In this document: piece by piece, positions 26,693-34,979 of the stretch
Layout of the letters: each line of letters opens with the position of its first letter
Position numbering within the stretch: the stretch's first letter is position 1
Assembly: GCA_016916535.1 (NCBI GenBank)
Contig: CP070276.1
Location: 2,542,001-2,606,000 of the forward strand
Reading direction: 5' to 3'
Length of the DNA stretch: 64,000 bases
DNA from: Dysgonomonadaceae bacterium zrk40
GTDB lineage: Bacteria; Bacteroidota; Bacteroidia; Bacteroidales; Dysgonomonadaceae
Made by a program: the position numbers and the translations under genes
Notes under the pieces: model-generated
Told to the model about the DNA's origin: nothing
The model's database searches: none
Seen by the model: the letters and a program-made list of their open reading frames with translations, nothing else

Positions 26693-28831
26693 CTATTGTT
26701 TGATCAATTGATTCAGTTGAAAGTCCGGAGTCGACCGAATGCCTTCAATCAATGTCTTGCCGAACAACAGCGCCCCTTCGCGGGAGGTGTGCACCCGGTC
26801 CTTGTAGAGTTCATTGGTTTGTTCTTTCCCCATCGCTTCACATTGGGTGGCGATGAGATCGTTCAGGTCAATGTAACGCACGCCCTCCTCTTCTGCCACC
26901 TCTTTCGACCACTTACCGTAGGTGTCGCTGTTGCGCAGCATTCTGTCTCCTTCCCAACTATTACCGGGAGTATGTGACAGGACCACCGGTATCGCACCCC
27001 TCGCTTTGGCCTGACGGATGTAGAGACGCAGATAGTGTCCGTAGGTAAACACCTCTTCGTGACCACCATTTCTTTCCATAATCACCCATTGTGATTCATC
27101 GCCGATACCTTTCAGGGATGCCCTGGCTCTCCCGGTGTGTAATGGTCCCCCGTCGTTGTGTCCAAACTGGATGAAGAGGTAATCCCCTTCGCGGATGCCG
27201 CGGAGTACCTTGTCCCACAACCCCTCGGTGATAAAGGTGCGGCTGCTTCTTCCACCCAGGGCATGATTTTCCACAGTGACGCGTGTTGTGTCGAAAAATT
27301 GTTCAAAGAAAGAACCCCAGCCCCACTGGTCGTTGTCGCCCTTTCCGCTGCCATTCTTCACAGTGGAGTCTCCGATGAGGAAAAGCACAGGGTTGTTTTT
27401 TTTCCTGCTACTGCCAGAGGTGATCTGATCGGTTCGGCCTCCCAGACTGAAGATGGGTGCAGGCGTGGTCTGCTCCGTCTGATAGAACTGTACCGCGTTG
27501 TCGTTCATTCGGGGAAAGAGGTTGTTCAGCAGGCGGATCATCTCCGCACCGGCCCAGATGACAGGCCCATAGCCATGTGCCGCGTAGACGCTGGTGGGGC
27601 GGCTGTAGTAAAAGGCGGGGTCGAATGCCATGCCGGTACCCACGCAGGTACCTTCCACCTGTCCTTGCTGGTTTATCTTTGTAGCGACGGCGTTCCAGCC
27701 GAGCGTGGCTACCGGCCCGTAGATGACGGGACTGATCCATCCTTTGTTGATGGCGTGGGCAATACAGTAGACATAAATTGCGGTGGCGGATGTCTCCAGA
27801 TAGGAGTCGTTCCTATCGAGCAGCTGATGCCAGAAGCCATCGCCCGACTGCAGTGCGGCCAGGCCGCTGATATGCGATTTCAGGAGTTCAAGGATCCCGT
27901 CTCTTCCGGGGTGGCTTACTGGCAGTACGTCCAACGTCTCCACCAGCGTGAGCAGCGCCCAGCCGTTAGCTCTTCCCCAGAAGAAAGCAGGTTGCCGGTC
28001 GGCTGCCTCTACCCATCCGTGGCGGAAGAGTCCTTTTTCTTTGACGTACATCTTTTCCCTGAAAAGTGAGATCTGCCTAACAGCCTCGTCGAAATAACGA
28101 CTCTCACCGGTCAACGCACCCATCTGAACGATTGCCGGGATGCTCATAAACATGTCATCAAGCCAGACAGTGTTCATTTGTGGTCGCTTCCGGGCAAAGG
28201 TCCCATCGTGCAGGCGGTATTCGTAGTGCATGATGTAGTTCATATAGTTGGCGATCACCGGTTCCAGCTCTAGCCCGGGTTCCATGTGCGATGCCTTGAT
28301 CATGGCAGCACACATGGCACCTGCATCGTCGAGTGCCGCAGGCCGGAGAATTTGTCGCATCTGGGGATCGGAGGAGCCATAATCTCCCAGCACCTTCTCG
28401 AATGCCGGCCTGATCTCCGAAATGAAGCGAAAGCGATCTGTCGCGTATGTTTTGTATCGCTCGTCACCGGTTACCTCCGCCGCTGTCAGCATGGCTGCGT
28501 AGGTGACCCCCCACTCGTAGCTCGAGAGACGGAAATCTCCTTTTTTCAATCCGCTATGCTGATCAATCTGATCGGTTTTTTTGATCACCTTCCCTGTTTG
28601 GTTGTTGACCAAAACAGCGGGCGTCACCTCTTGGAGATAGGCCAGAATGCGATCCAGATCCTGTTTGATGGTTTCCGTCTTCGGAACACCGTAAGGAGTG
28701 TTGTAGTCGGGTTCCATCAGGTGCAACGGGGTGTTAAAGTCGTTCGCCTGTTCTTTTTTGTTTTGCGCGTTTGCAGGCAGCAAAGCGAAAATCAACAAAA
28801 GAAATAGAGGAATAAACGTTTTTTTCTTCAT
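26693..28831 (-). CDS. GH105-CE12 fusion: unsaturated RG hydrolase joined to RG acetylesterase
   Basis: A 712-residue protein from the ATG at 28831 (signal peptide MKKKTFIPLFLLLIFAL; the ATG at 28882 would overlap the upstream stop). Residues about 30-465 are GH105: SSYEWGVTYAAM, LDDAGAMCAAMIK, WGRANGWALLTLVE, VGTGMAFDPAFYYSRP. Residues about 487-712 are an SGNH/CE12 domain with LIGDSTVKNG, GGRSSRTF, QFGHNDGG and KDRVHTSREG. Both halves keep the family's visible catalytic motifs, so one polypeptide could deacetylate an RG oligosaccharide and remove its unsaturated terminal uronate. It is 38 bp from the GH2 at 28870 and 87 bp from the mutarotase. Confidence 0.9.
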   Translation of the reverse strand: MKKKTFIPLFLLLIFALLPANAQNKKEQANDFNTPLHLMEPDYNTPYGVPKTETIKQDLDRILAYLQEVTPAVLVNNQTGKVIKKTDQIDQHSGLKKGDFRLSSYEWGVTYAAMLTAAEVTGDERYKTYATDRFRFISEIRPAFEKVLGDYGSSDPQMRQILRPAALDDAGAMCAAMIKASHMEPGLELEPVIANYMNYIMHYEYRLHDGTFARKRPQMNTVWLDDMFMSIPAIVQMGALTGESRYFDEAVRQISLFREKMYVKEKGLFRHGWVEAADRQPAFFWGRANGWALLTLVETLDVLPVSHPGRDGILELLKSHISGLAALQSGDGFWHQLLDRNDSYLETSATAIYVYCIAHAINKGWISPVIYGPVATLGWNAVATKINQQGQVEGTCVGTGMAFDPAFYYSRPTSVYAAHGYGPVIWAGAEMIRLLNNLFPRMNDNAVQFYQTEQTTPAPIFSLGGRTDQITSGSSRKKNNPVLFLIGDSTVKNGSGKGDNDQWGWGSFFEQFFDTTRVTVENHALGGRSSRTFITEGLWDKVLRGIREGDYLFIQFGHNDGGPLHTGRARASLKGIGDESQWVIMERNGGHEEVFTYGHYLRLYIRQAKARGAIPVVLSHTPGNSWEGDRMLRNSDTYGKWSKEVAEEEGVRYIDLNDLIATQCEAMGKEQTNELYKDRVHTSREGALLFGKTLIEGIRSTPDFQLNQLIKQ

Positions 28832-28869
28832 CGGGCTCAATTGTTTAAAAAGTTGATTGTGATAGAATC

Positions 28870-31716
28870 TTACTGCTGACATCCCCGGAAGTCGAACCAG
28901 AGATTCATATGTATTCCCTCATCACCGATCTTTATCCGGATGTTGGAGGGCTGGCTGTTGGGCCCTTGCTGGGAAATCGGTTTGAAACTGCGTATGGCCG
29001 GAATTTCGTAGAGGAACGAGATGTCACCTTCCGGGAACTCAGGATATGCCCGCCAGTTAGTTTTGTTGTCCGTTGGCTCCGCGGGTGTGAAGATCCGCAT
29101 GAAGATACCGTCACTCTCACTGTAGACAGTAAAAGGAGACTCGGTGGTGTTGAGCGTGCTCCAGTAGGTGTTGCCGTGGTATCCTTTGAACTCGGGATAG
29201 ACAAGGTTCCCGAAGTCGGCCCCAGTGATGGTGTTGTTGTAATCCTTTTGCCAGATACCGTAATTGGCACCACGGATACGGTTACGCCACACCCGGTAGG
29301 GACCCCGTCCAAACCATTCCATGCTTTTCACTTTCTCTTCGGGGTAGGAGAAGGTGAAGCCGAAGTTGGGGACGTTGTCCTCGAAGATGGCCTCGTCGAA
29401 GCCGACACCTGCCCGTGCGTTGTTCAGTGTCACGGCATTCATTTGTAACAGTCCGGTAGGTGTCATTTCCCATCGGATGGAATCGACCGCACCCTGGTAG
29501 TAAGCGGTGAAAACCGCATTCTCCCCCTCCTGACGATGTTTCACCTCTCTGATGCGGGCTTTCATGCCAACAGGTATCGGTCCGTTGTTAAATGAGAGGA
29601 TGCCATTTTTGTTACGTACCTCCGTAATCAACCCATCTGTTGCATGAAAGGTAACCGTCACATCTGCGGCAGATAACCTGACTGCGTCCCCCTCTTTCAC
29701 AACTGTCGCTTTTGCCTCTTGTGTGGTTTGTTCCAGCTGTTGGTGGGTGTAAGCAGCAGCATATCGAATCGGCCAGGTCCATGTGCAGATCGCCTCATTG
29801 TGCCGATCCCATGCGGTGATCTCCAGGATATCGCCCTCGAAGAAATTCCCGGGCAGCTCCATTGTGGCTTTGCCTGCCTCTCGCGGGTCAATGGCAGGCA
29901 GGGTGACCTCTCCCGAAGCGATCAGCTGCTGTTGGGTTCCTTTACTCAACGGTGAGGGAGCATTCAGCACCCTGTATTCCATCCGGCTGCTCTCCAGGTT
30001 GGAGAAGAGATAGTCGTTACGAACGATAAACTCCCCGCTGAAGGAGGGCGTGACAAAAAAGGGTTCGATCTGAATGGGTGCCCATACCTCACGTACGGTG
30101 TAATAGCTCCCCTCTTTCTGGCGGTAGGGTCCCAGAATACCGTCGCAGCCATTAGAGCCGTCGGAATCGAGGATCCCACCCTTGTCGGTTCGTTTCACAG
30201 CGTTGTCGGAGAAGTCCCACATGAAACCGCCTGCGAATAGCGGGTGGGTGCTATACCTCTTCCAGAAATCTTCCAGTCCAGCGCCATGTCCCTGGTCATA
30301 CATGCCATGCATGAACTCGGTTGGCATAAATACCTTGTAACCGTTGTTGAAGCGAGCCACACCGGTGAGGTAGGTGGGATAGTGGTGTGTGTCCAGATCA
30401 TCAAAATCGGCCCAGGCATGGATCACATGCCTCTTCTGTGGATCATACTTGCGATAGAGCGGGTTGAGGTCGTGATTGAATCCTCCCTCGTTGCCATTGC
30501 TCCAGAGGATGATGGAGGGGTGGTTCACGTCGCGGGTAACCAGCGACTTCACTAGCTTCGATCCAATCTCAGTTCCATAGGCGTTCTGCCATCCTGCCAA
30601 TTCATTTACCACAAAAATACCAAGAGAGTCACAGACATCCAGAAAGTGGGTGTCGGGTGCATAGTGAAACCGCACGGCATTGATGTGCATCTCCTTGATC
30701 AGTTTCCCGTCCATCAGGCTGATTTCCTTGTTGGTGGTGCGCCCACCGTCGGGGTGGAACGAGTGGCGGTTGATACCTTTCAGTACCACCTTCGTGCCGT
30801 TTACATAGAGCCCGTCCTGCACACGAAACTCCACGGTGCGGAAGCCTATCCGCTCTGTGTGGACATGCATCACTTTATTGTGTTTATCTACCAGCTCCAG
30901 CTCCAGATTGTAGAGGTTTGGGGTTTCTGTGTTCCAGGGTTGGACATCGTTCCAGTGAAAGCGAACAGCATGTTCGTTACCCGATGCCAGGGTTATGGTC
31001 TGTATGGTGGCTGAAGCCGGTTGTTCATCACCATATAATTTCACGGGTACAATACGGGCATTCAACCTGAACCCTTCTTCGATCGGTGTTGTGATCACAT
31101 TTGCATAAAGTGATCCATCTGCTTTGGCATCTACGGCTATCCGTTGAATATTTGCAGCAGGCTTCGCTTCCAGATAAACAGGTCGGTAGATACCGCCAAA
31201 TATCCACCAGTCGGCCTTACGCTCAGCTGCATTCACCAGCCGGTCAGCAGATTCCTTGCTGACCTTTACCTCCAGGATGTTCTTCCCTGTTTTGATCTTA
31301 TCGGTGATGTCATACGAGAAACGGTTAAATCCACCCTGGTGCATCTCCCCCGCGAGGGTTCCGTTCACAAACACTTCCGTATCGGTCATCACTCCCTCAA
31401 AAACGATGGTAACCTGTTTCCCTTTCCAGTGTGATGGGATACGGAATGAAGTACGATAGGTCCCCGTTTCGGTGGAGGGTTTACCCCCTTTGATGGTGTA
31501 CCAACGTCCGTAGCTGTACTCCCCGAACCCTTGCAGTTCCCACTGGGAGGGTACTTCTATTTTTGACCATTTCCGGCTGTTCATGCCGTTGCTGCAATAG
31601 AAATCCCATGTTTTGGTATCACCCAGTCCTGTTCCGGAAAGATATAGCGTTTCTGTTTGTTGGGCTGTCACCTGTAAAGAGAGTAAAAGAATCAAAAGCA
31701 ATGTCAGTTTCTGCAT
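28870..31716 (-). CDS. GH2 beta-galactosidase, LacZ-type
   Basis: A 948-residue exported enzyme (signal peptide ending QVTAQQ). Sugar-binding jelly roll (about 40-185: EVPSQWELQGFGEYSYGRW, ADWWIFGGIYRPVYLE), Ig-like domain, barrel with GINRHSFHPDGGR, LWSNGNEGG (Glu410 acid/base) and MPTEFMHGMYDQG (Glu467 nucleophile). The C-terminal beta-galactosidase small-chain-like domain includes SMEWFGRGPYRVWRNR. The HSFHPDGGR and FGRGP segments are typical of beta-galactosidases, so terminal beta-galactose on RG-I side chains is the likely target. It is preceded by 126 bp with a good -7 element, so it may have its own promoter inside the operon. Confidence 0.92.
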   Translation of the reverse strand: MQKLTLLLILLLSLQVTAQQTETLYLSGTGLGDTKTWDFYCSNGMNSRKWSKIEVPSQWELQGFGEYSYGRWYTIKGGKPSTETGTYRTSFRIPSHWKGKQVTIVFEGVMTDTEVFVNGTLAGEMHQGGFNRFSYDITDKIKTGKNILEVKVSKESADRLVNAAERKADWWIFGGIYRPVYLEAKPAANIQRIAVDAKADGSLYANVITTPIEEGFRLNARIVPVKLYGDEQPASATIQTITLASGNEHAVRFHWNDVQPWNTETPNLYNLELELVDKHNKVMHVHTERIGFRTVEFRVQDGLYVNGTKVVLKGINRHSFHPDGGRTTNKEISLMDGKLIKEMHINAVRFHYAPDTHFLDVCDSLGIFVVNELAGWQNAYGTEIGSKLVKSLVTRDVNHPSIILWSNGNEGGFNHDLNPLYRKYDPQKRHVIHAWADFDDLDTHHYPTYLTGVARFNNGYKVFMPTEFMHGMYDQGHGAGLEDFWKRYSTHPLFAGGFMWDFSDNAVKRTDKGGILDSDGSNGCDGILGPYRQKEGSYYTVREVWAPIQIEPFFVTPSFSGEFIVRNDYLFSNLESSRMEYRVLNAPSPLSKGTQQQLIASGEVTLPAIDPREAGKATMELPGNFFEGDILEITAWDRHNEAICTWTWPIRYAAAYTHQQLEQTTQEAKATVVKEGDAVRLSAADVTVTFHATDGLITEVRNKNGILSFNNGPIPVGMKARIREVKHRQEGENAVFTAYYQGAVDSIRWEMTPTGLLQMNAVTLNNARAGVGFDEAIFEDNVPNFGFTFSYPEEKVKSMEWFGRGPYRVWRNRIRGANYGIWQKDYNNTITGADFGNLVYPEFKGYHGNTYWSTLNTTESPFTVYSESDGIFMRIFTPAEPTDNKTNWRAYPEFPEGDISFLYEIPAIRSFKPISQQGPNSQPSNIRIKIGDEGIHMNLWFDFRGCQQ

Positions 31717-31765
31717 TGTATTTAAAAATTTAAATGGTATTTTTCATCCGATATTTCACAGTTTA

Positions 31766-31773
31766 CAAATTTA
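31766..31773 (-). promoter_or_regulatory. Candidate internal promoter -7 element before the GH2 gene
   Basis: TAAATTTG on the minus strand is an exact match to TAnnTTTG. The -33 position is poor (TTAG, 21 nt upstream, at 31798-31795). Transcription would start about 40 nt before the GH2 ATG. The 126-bp gap is the longest within the minus-strand run apart from hairpin gaps, which supports an internal promoter. Confidence 0.35.
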
Positions 31774-31842
31774 ACCAAATAAGGATCTTAACAGCTAATA
31801 AAAATGACATTTTCCCTATGCGATTTGACATAGAGCAATTAC

Positions 31843-33231
31843 TCACTCCTCTTCCAGTAAAGGCCAATTGGGCGATGGAGAGCGTATCTCTGTCATCTCC
31901 TCTTTCAGTTCCGCCACTATTTCGGGGTGTTGCTCAGCAAGATTATTACTCTCACTGCTGTCCTCTTTCAGATTATAGAGCTCCAGTGGGGAATCTTTTT
32001 GTGTGGTTACCACTTTCCAGTCTCCTTTTCTGGCAGCATACTGCTTTCCCGGGAACTCCCAGTATAGCATCCTGTTGTCTGTTTCAACCTCCATCCCGTA
32101 AAACAGCGGTAGGATATTGATACCGTTCAGCTTTTCCGGCAGAGTGGCGTCAACAAGATTTGCAAGGGTGGGGAGCAGGTCGGGGAAGTAGATCTGGTTG
32201 TCGAGGGTTTGTACCGGCACCTTTCCCTTCTGGTTCACAATAAAGGGGATACGAATACCACCTTCATAGAGCAGGGCTTTGCGTCCTCTGAGGTTACCGT
32301 TGCTTTGCAACAGCTCCAGTGGAGCTTGTACGGCCGCTCCATTGTCTGAGGTGAAAATGATAAGTGTATTGTCGAGAATTCCCAGGTTTTCTACCTCTGC
32401 AATTAGACGGCCAATGGCCTGATCCATATGGGTGATGAGCGAGGCATATCGTTTGGTATTCAAATCCCAATCCTTGTCGTCATACCAGGAGGTGTCATCG
32501 ATGATGAAGGGCTCATGAGGCGAGTCATAAGCCAGGTAGAGAAAGAATGGATCGTTGCTGTTACGACGGATGAATTGAATGGCTTCATCGGTAGAGATAT
32601 CGGTGTTGTGCCGCAGCTGTCTGCCCTCCGCATTTTCCTCAATATGCACCAGTGAATCATTGTTGAAACGATAATAGGGGTAGTAGTAGGGGTCGTTTGA
32701 ATGGGGTGTACTGACGAGCCAACCATAGAATTCATCGAATCCCCTGTTTAGTGGTGTGGCCTCCGGATTGAATCCGTCGAGATGCCATTTGTTTACCAGG
32801 CAGGTTTTGTAACCAGCACTTTTCAGTACCGTGGCAATGGTTGTATCGGTGGGGAGCAGGTGCATGCGACGGATGGGATTCCCGTTTTTGAGTCCTTCCA
32901 TTCCTCCTGCTGCGGCGAAGTTGTCGCGAATGGTAGTGTTGCCGCTGTTTTTTCCTGTCATCAGTGCACAACGCGAGGGAGAACTGACAGCCGATCCTGC
33001 ATAAGCTTGTGTAAAGCGGGTGCCGGTGGCTGCCAGACTGTCTAATGTCGGGGTTAGTATCTGCTCGTTTCCGTAGCATCCCAGGTCTCCATATCCCAGG
33101 TCATCTGCCAAGATAAAGATGATGTTGGGATTCTCTTGTTGACGACTCTGCTGTTGTTCATTGCATCCGGTAGATAGGATGAGGGGTGTACAGCAGACAC
33201 CCAGCACAGGTAATAGATTGATTGATTTCAT
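31843..33231 (-). CDS. S1 family sulfatase, serine type, lipoprotein
   Basis: A 462-residue type I sulfatase. The signal ends in a lipobox STGC (Cys23). IIFILADDLGYGDLGCYG contains the metal-binding Asp pair. The active-site motif SSPSRCALMTG (83-93) has Ser83 as the residue converted to formylglycine, so a maturase of the anaerobic radical-SAM type is needed; none is in the window. KWHLDG and FTSDNGA supply further metal and sulfate ligands, typical of arylsulfatase-like enzymes. It lies immediately after SusD, separated by a hairpin. Sulfatases are unexpected in terrestrial pectin loci, so the target could be sulfated galactan, arabinan or host glycan. The substrate is unknown. Confidence 0.88.
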   Translation of the reverse strand: MKSINLLPVLGVCCTPLILSTGCNEQQQSRQQENPNIIFILADDLGYGDLGCYGNEQILTPTLDSLAATGTRFTQAYAGSAVSSPSRCALMTGKNSGNTTIRDNFAAAGGMEGLKNGNPIRRMHLLPTDTTIATVLKSAGYKTCLVNKWHLDGFNPEATPLNRGFDEFYGWLVSTPHSNDPYYYPYYRFNNDSLVHIEENAEGRQLRHNTDISTDEAIQFIRRNSNDPFFLYLAYDSPHEPFIIDDTSWYDDKDWDLNTKRYASLITHMDQAIGRLIAEVENLGILDNTLIIFTSDNGAAVQAPLELLQSNGNLRGRKALLYEGGIRIPFIVNQKGKVPVQTLDNQIYFPDLLPTLANLVDATLPEKLNGINILPLFYGMEVETDNRMLYWEFPGKQYAARKGDWKVVTTQKDSPLELYNLKEDSSESNNLAEQHPEIVAELKEEMTEIRSPSPNWPLLEEE

Positions 33232-33248
33232 GATCCAATTTTTATGAA

Positions 33249-33293
33249 GGAAGTCATTCTGATCCAGTGTTGATAGGGATCAGAATGACTTCC
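33249..33293. terminator. Hairpin between susD and the sulfatase gene
   Basis: A 17-bp perfect inverted repeat (33249-33265 with 33277-33293), 11-nt loop, fills the gap between the SusD stop (33320) and the sulfatase start (33231). On the minus strand the downstream sequence is AT-rich but has no clean T run. It may act as a partial terminator or an mRNA-stabilising structure, lowering expression of the enzymes below SusCD. Confidence 0.6.
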
Positions 33294-33319
33294 AAATTAG
33301 TTAACCTAAACAATGCATC

Positions 33320-34933
33320 TCAATAACCCTCATTTTGTGTCCATCCGAAGTCCAGCATCAATTGCAATTGATCATAGGGGAGAGGGAATAAAATCGAATA
33401 GGAGGCATTCGACCATTTCCATTTTGCCTTTGAATCGATTTTGTCGTTCCCGTTCATGTGCGATTGAATTACTGAGTTGAGTCCCGGTTCAGCCCAGTTG
33501 AAATGGTCGGTCATGATTTTGGTGAGACGTCCCCTGCGCAACAGATCGAACCAACGATGTCCCTCAAAGCATAGTTCTAGCAACCGTTCGTTTTCAATGG
33601 CAAGAGTGAGCTCCTCTTTCGAAGCGGCTGCAGTCGCATCCAAACCTGCCCTGTTGCGAACAATATTGAGATGCGTAGCTGCACCTGAGGAGTTACCTGT
33701 TTCATTCAGACACTCTGCATACATCAGCAATACATCGGCATAACGGTATATAATGTTATCCGTTCCGGCGGCATATTTTGAGAGGCCGTTGTAATTGTTC
33801 TGATGATCATAATATTTGAGTGTGGTTGGCAGATATGTTGCATTGGTCTCGGTTCTGAAGGCAAAAGGATCTGCAGAGGTGAACTCAGCGTCATACAATC
33901 CGTTGTATACCAGTTTTTGAAATCGTTTATCCTTGTCATGGTCATATCTCTTGTAGAGATCATATGTCATCAGCAGGATACTGGTGCCTTCTGATGTTTT
34001 GATTGTGGTGGTTGTACCATCATCATAGGCATAAGTAGGTTGTGCTGAAGGATTGATAATGTTGGGAATGGAGGCAGACATCAGGTAGTTGCTGATAATC
34101 GTGGAGCCATAGTTGAACTGAGCAGCCAGAATAATCTCTTTTCCGTTGGCATTGTTGGAATCGTAGATATCTTCTACATTTGTTTCAAGCCCCAGTAAGC
34201 CGGGATTGGCACTGGCAAAATCAATTACACTTTTCAGGTGTGTTTTGGCTGTTTCAAAATCATTCCTTGTCATGTAAACTTCTCCAAGCATGGTCAGAGC
34301 AGCAATCCTGGTTGCCCTTCCTTTTTGTGCATCCATTGTGTAGTTGTTGGGTAACCCTGCAACTGCATCAGTGAGGTCCTGCACCACCTGGCTGTATACT
34401 TCATCAACTGACTGACGAGGATACCCGTACAGGGTGGTGTAATCCTCAATCACCTCTGTTGTAACCGGAACGTTGCCAAAGAGCCTCACAAGTTGGAAGT
34501 AAGCATAAGCTCTGAAGAATTTGGCCTCACCTTCAAACTGTTTCTTGTTTGCTTCATCTGTAACGTTGTCTAACGCTTTCAAGGCATAGTTAGAGCGGTT
34601 AATGATCCTGAAGCATCCTGCCCAAATGGTAGAGGAGATGCCAAAATTTTCAGTGATATTGCTTTCATTCAGGTTGATGTGATCCATCGAGTTGTTTGTT
34701 TTTCTGTTGTAGGCCACATCTGTTCCTATATCATTGAGGTAAATGATGTTCTGGGTTACCGAGCGGAGCTGGTAATAGACATCATAGAGCACATTTTCAA
34801 CCTCAGCGTCATTTGTGAGATAGGTCTCTACCTGCATCGAGTCTGACGGGAAACGGTCGAAAAAGCTGTCACTGCAGGAATGAAGCCCAAGGGCTATGAT
34901 TCCCATAAATAGTATTGTATATATTTTTTTCAT
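33320..34933 (-). CDS. SusD/RagB-like glycan-binding lipoprotein (pair 1)
   Basis: About 537 residues, with the ATG at 34933 favoured (34939 is also in frame). The signal ends in LHSC (lipobox Cys), followed by SDSFFDRFP. RAYAYFQLVRLFGNVPVTTEVI, ILAAQFNYGS and the C-terminal LAIENERLLELCFEGHRWFDLLR-type segment are standard SusD/RagB TPR-like features. Outer-membrane SusD lids bind glycans and close over the partner SusC. The partner lies 46 bp upstream (34980-38135). A hairpin follows this gene. It would capture oligosaccharides for the enzymes encoded downstream. Confidence 0.93.
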   Translation of the reverse strand: MKKIYTILFMGIIALGLHSCSDSFFDRFPSDSMQVETYLTNDAEVENVLYDVYYQLRSVTQNIIYLNDIGTDVAYNRKTNNSMDHINLNESNITENFGISSTIWAGCFRIINRSNYALKALDNVTDEANKKQFEGEAKFFRAYAYFQLVRLFGNVPVTTEVIEDYTTLYGYPRQSVDEVYSQVVQDLTDAVAGLPNNYTMDAQKGRATRIAALTMLGEVYMTRNDFETAKTHLKSVIDFASANPGLLGLETNVEDIYDSNNANGKEIILAAQFNYGSTIISNYLMSASIPNIINPSAQPTYAYDDGTTTTIKTSEGTSILLMTYDLYKRYDHDKDKRFQKLVYNGLYDAEFTSADPFAFRTETNATYLPTTLKYYDHQNNYNGLSKYAAGTDNIIYRYADVLLMYAECLNETGNSSGAATHLNIVRNRAGLDATAAASKEELTLAIENERLLELCFEGHRWFDLLRRGRLTKIMTDHFNWAEPGLNSVIQSHMNGNDKIDSKAKWKWSNASYSILFPLPYDQLQLMLDFGWTQNEGY

Positions 34934-34979
34934 ATGCATTTCTTGTTTTTGAGCATGATGTGATGAGCAGTTGCGGAAA

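Noticed and set aside
31816-31833. CTATG...CATAG inverted repeat just downstream of the sulfatase stop
   Set aside because: Arms of only 5 bp are expected by chance in AT-rich sequence.
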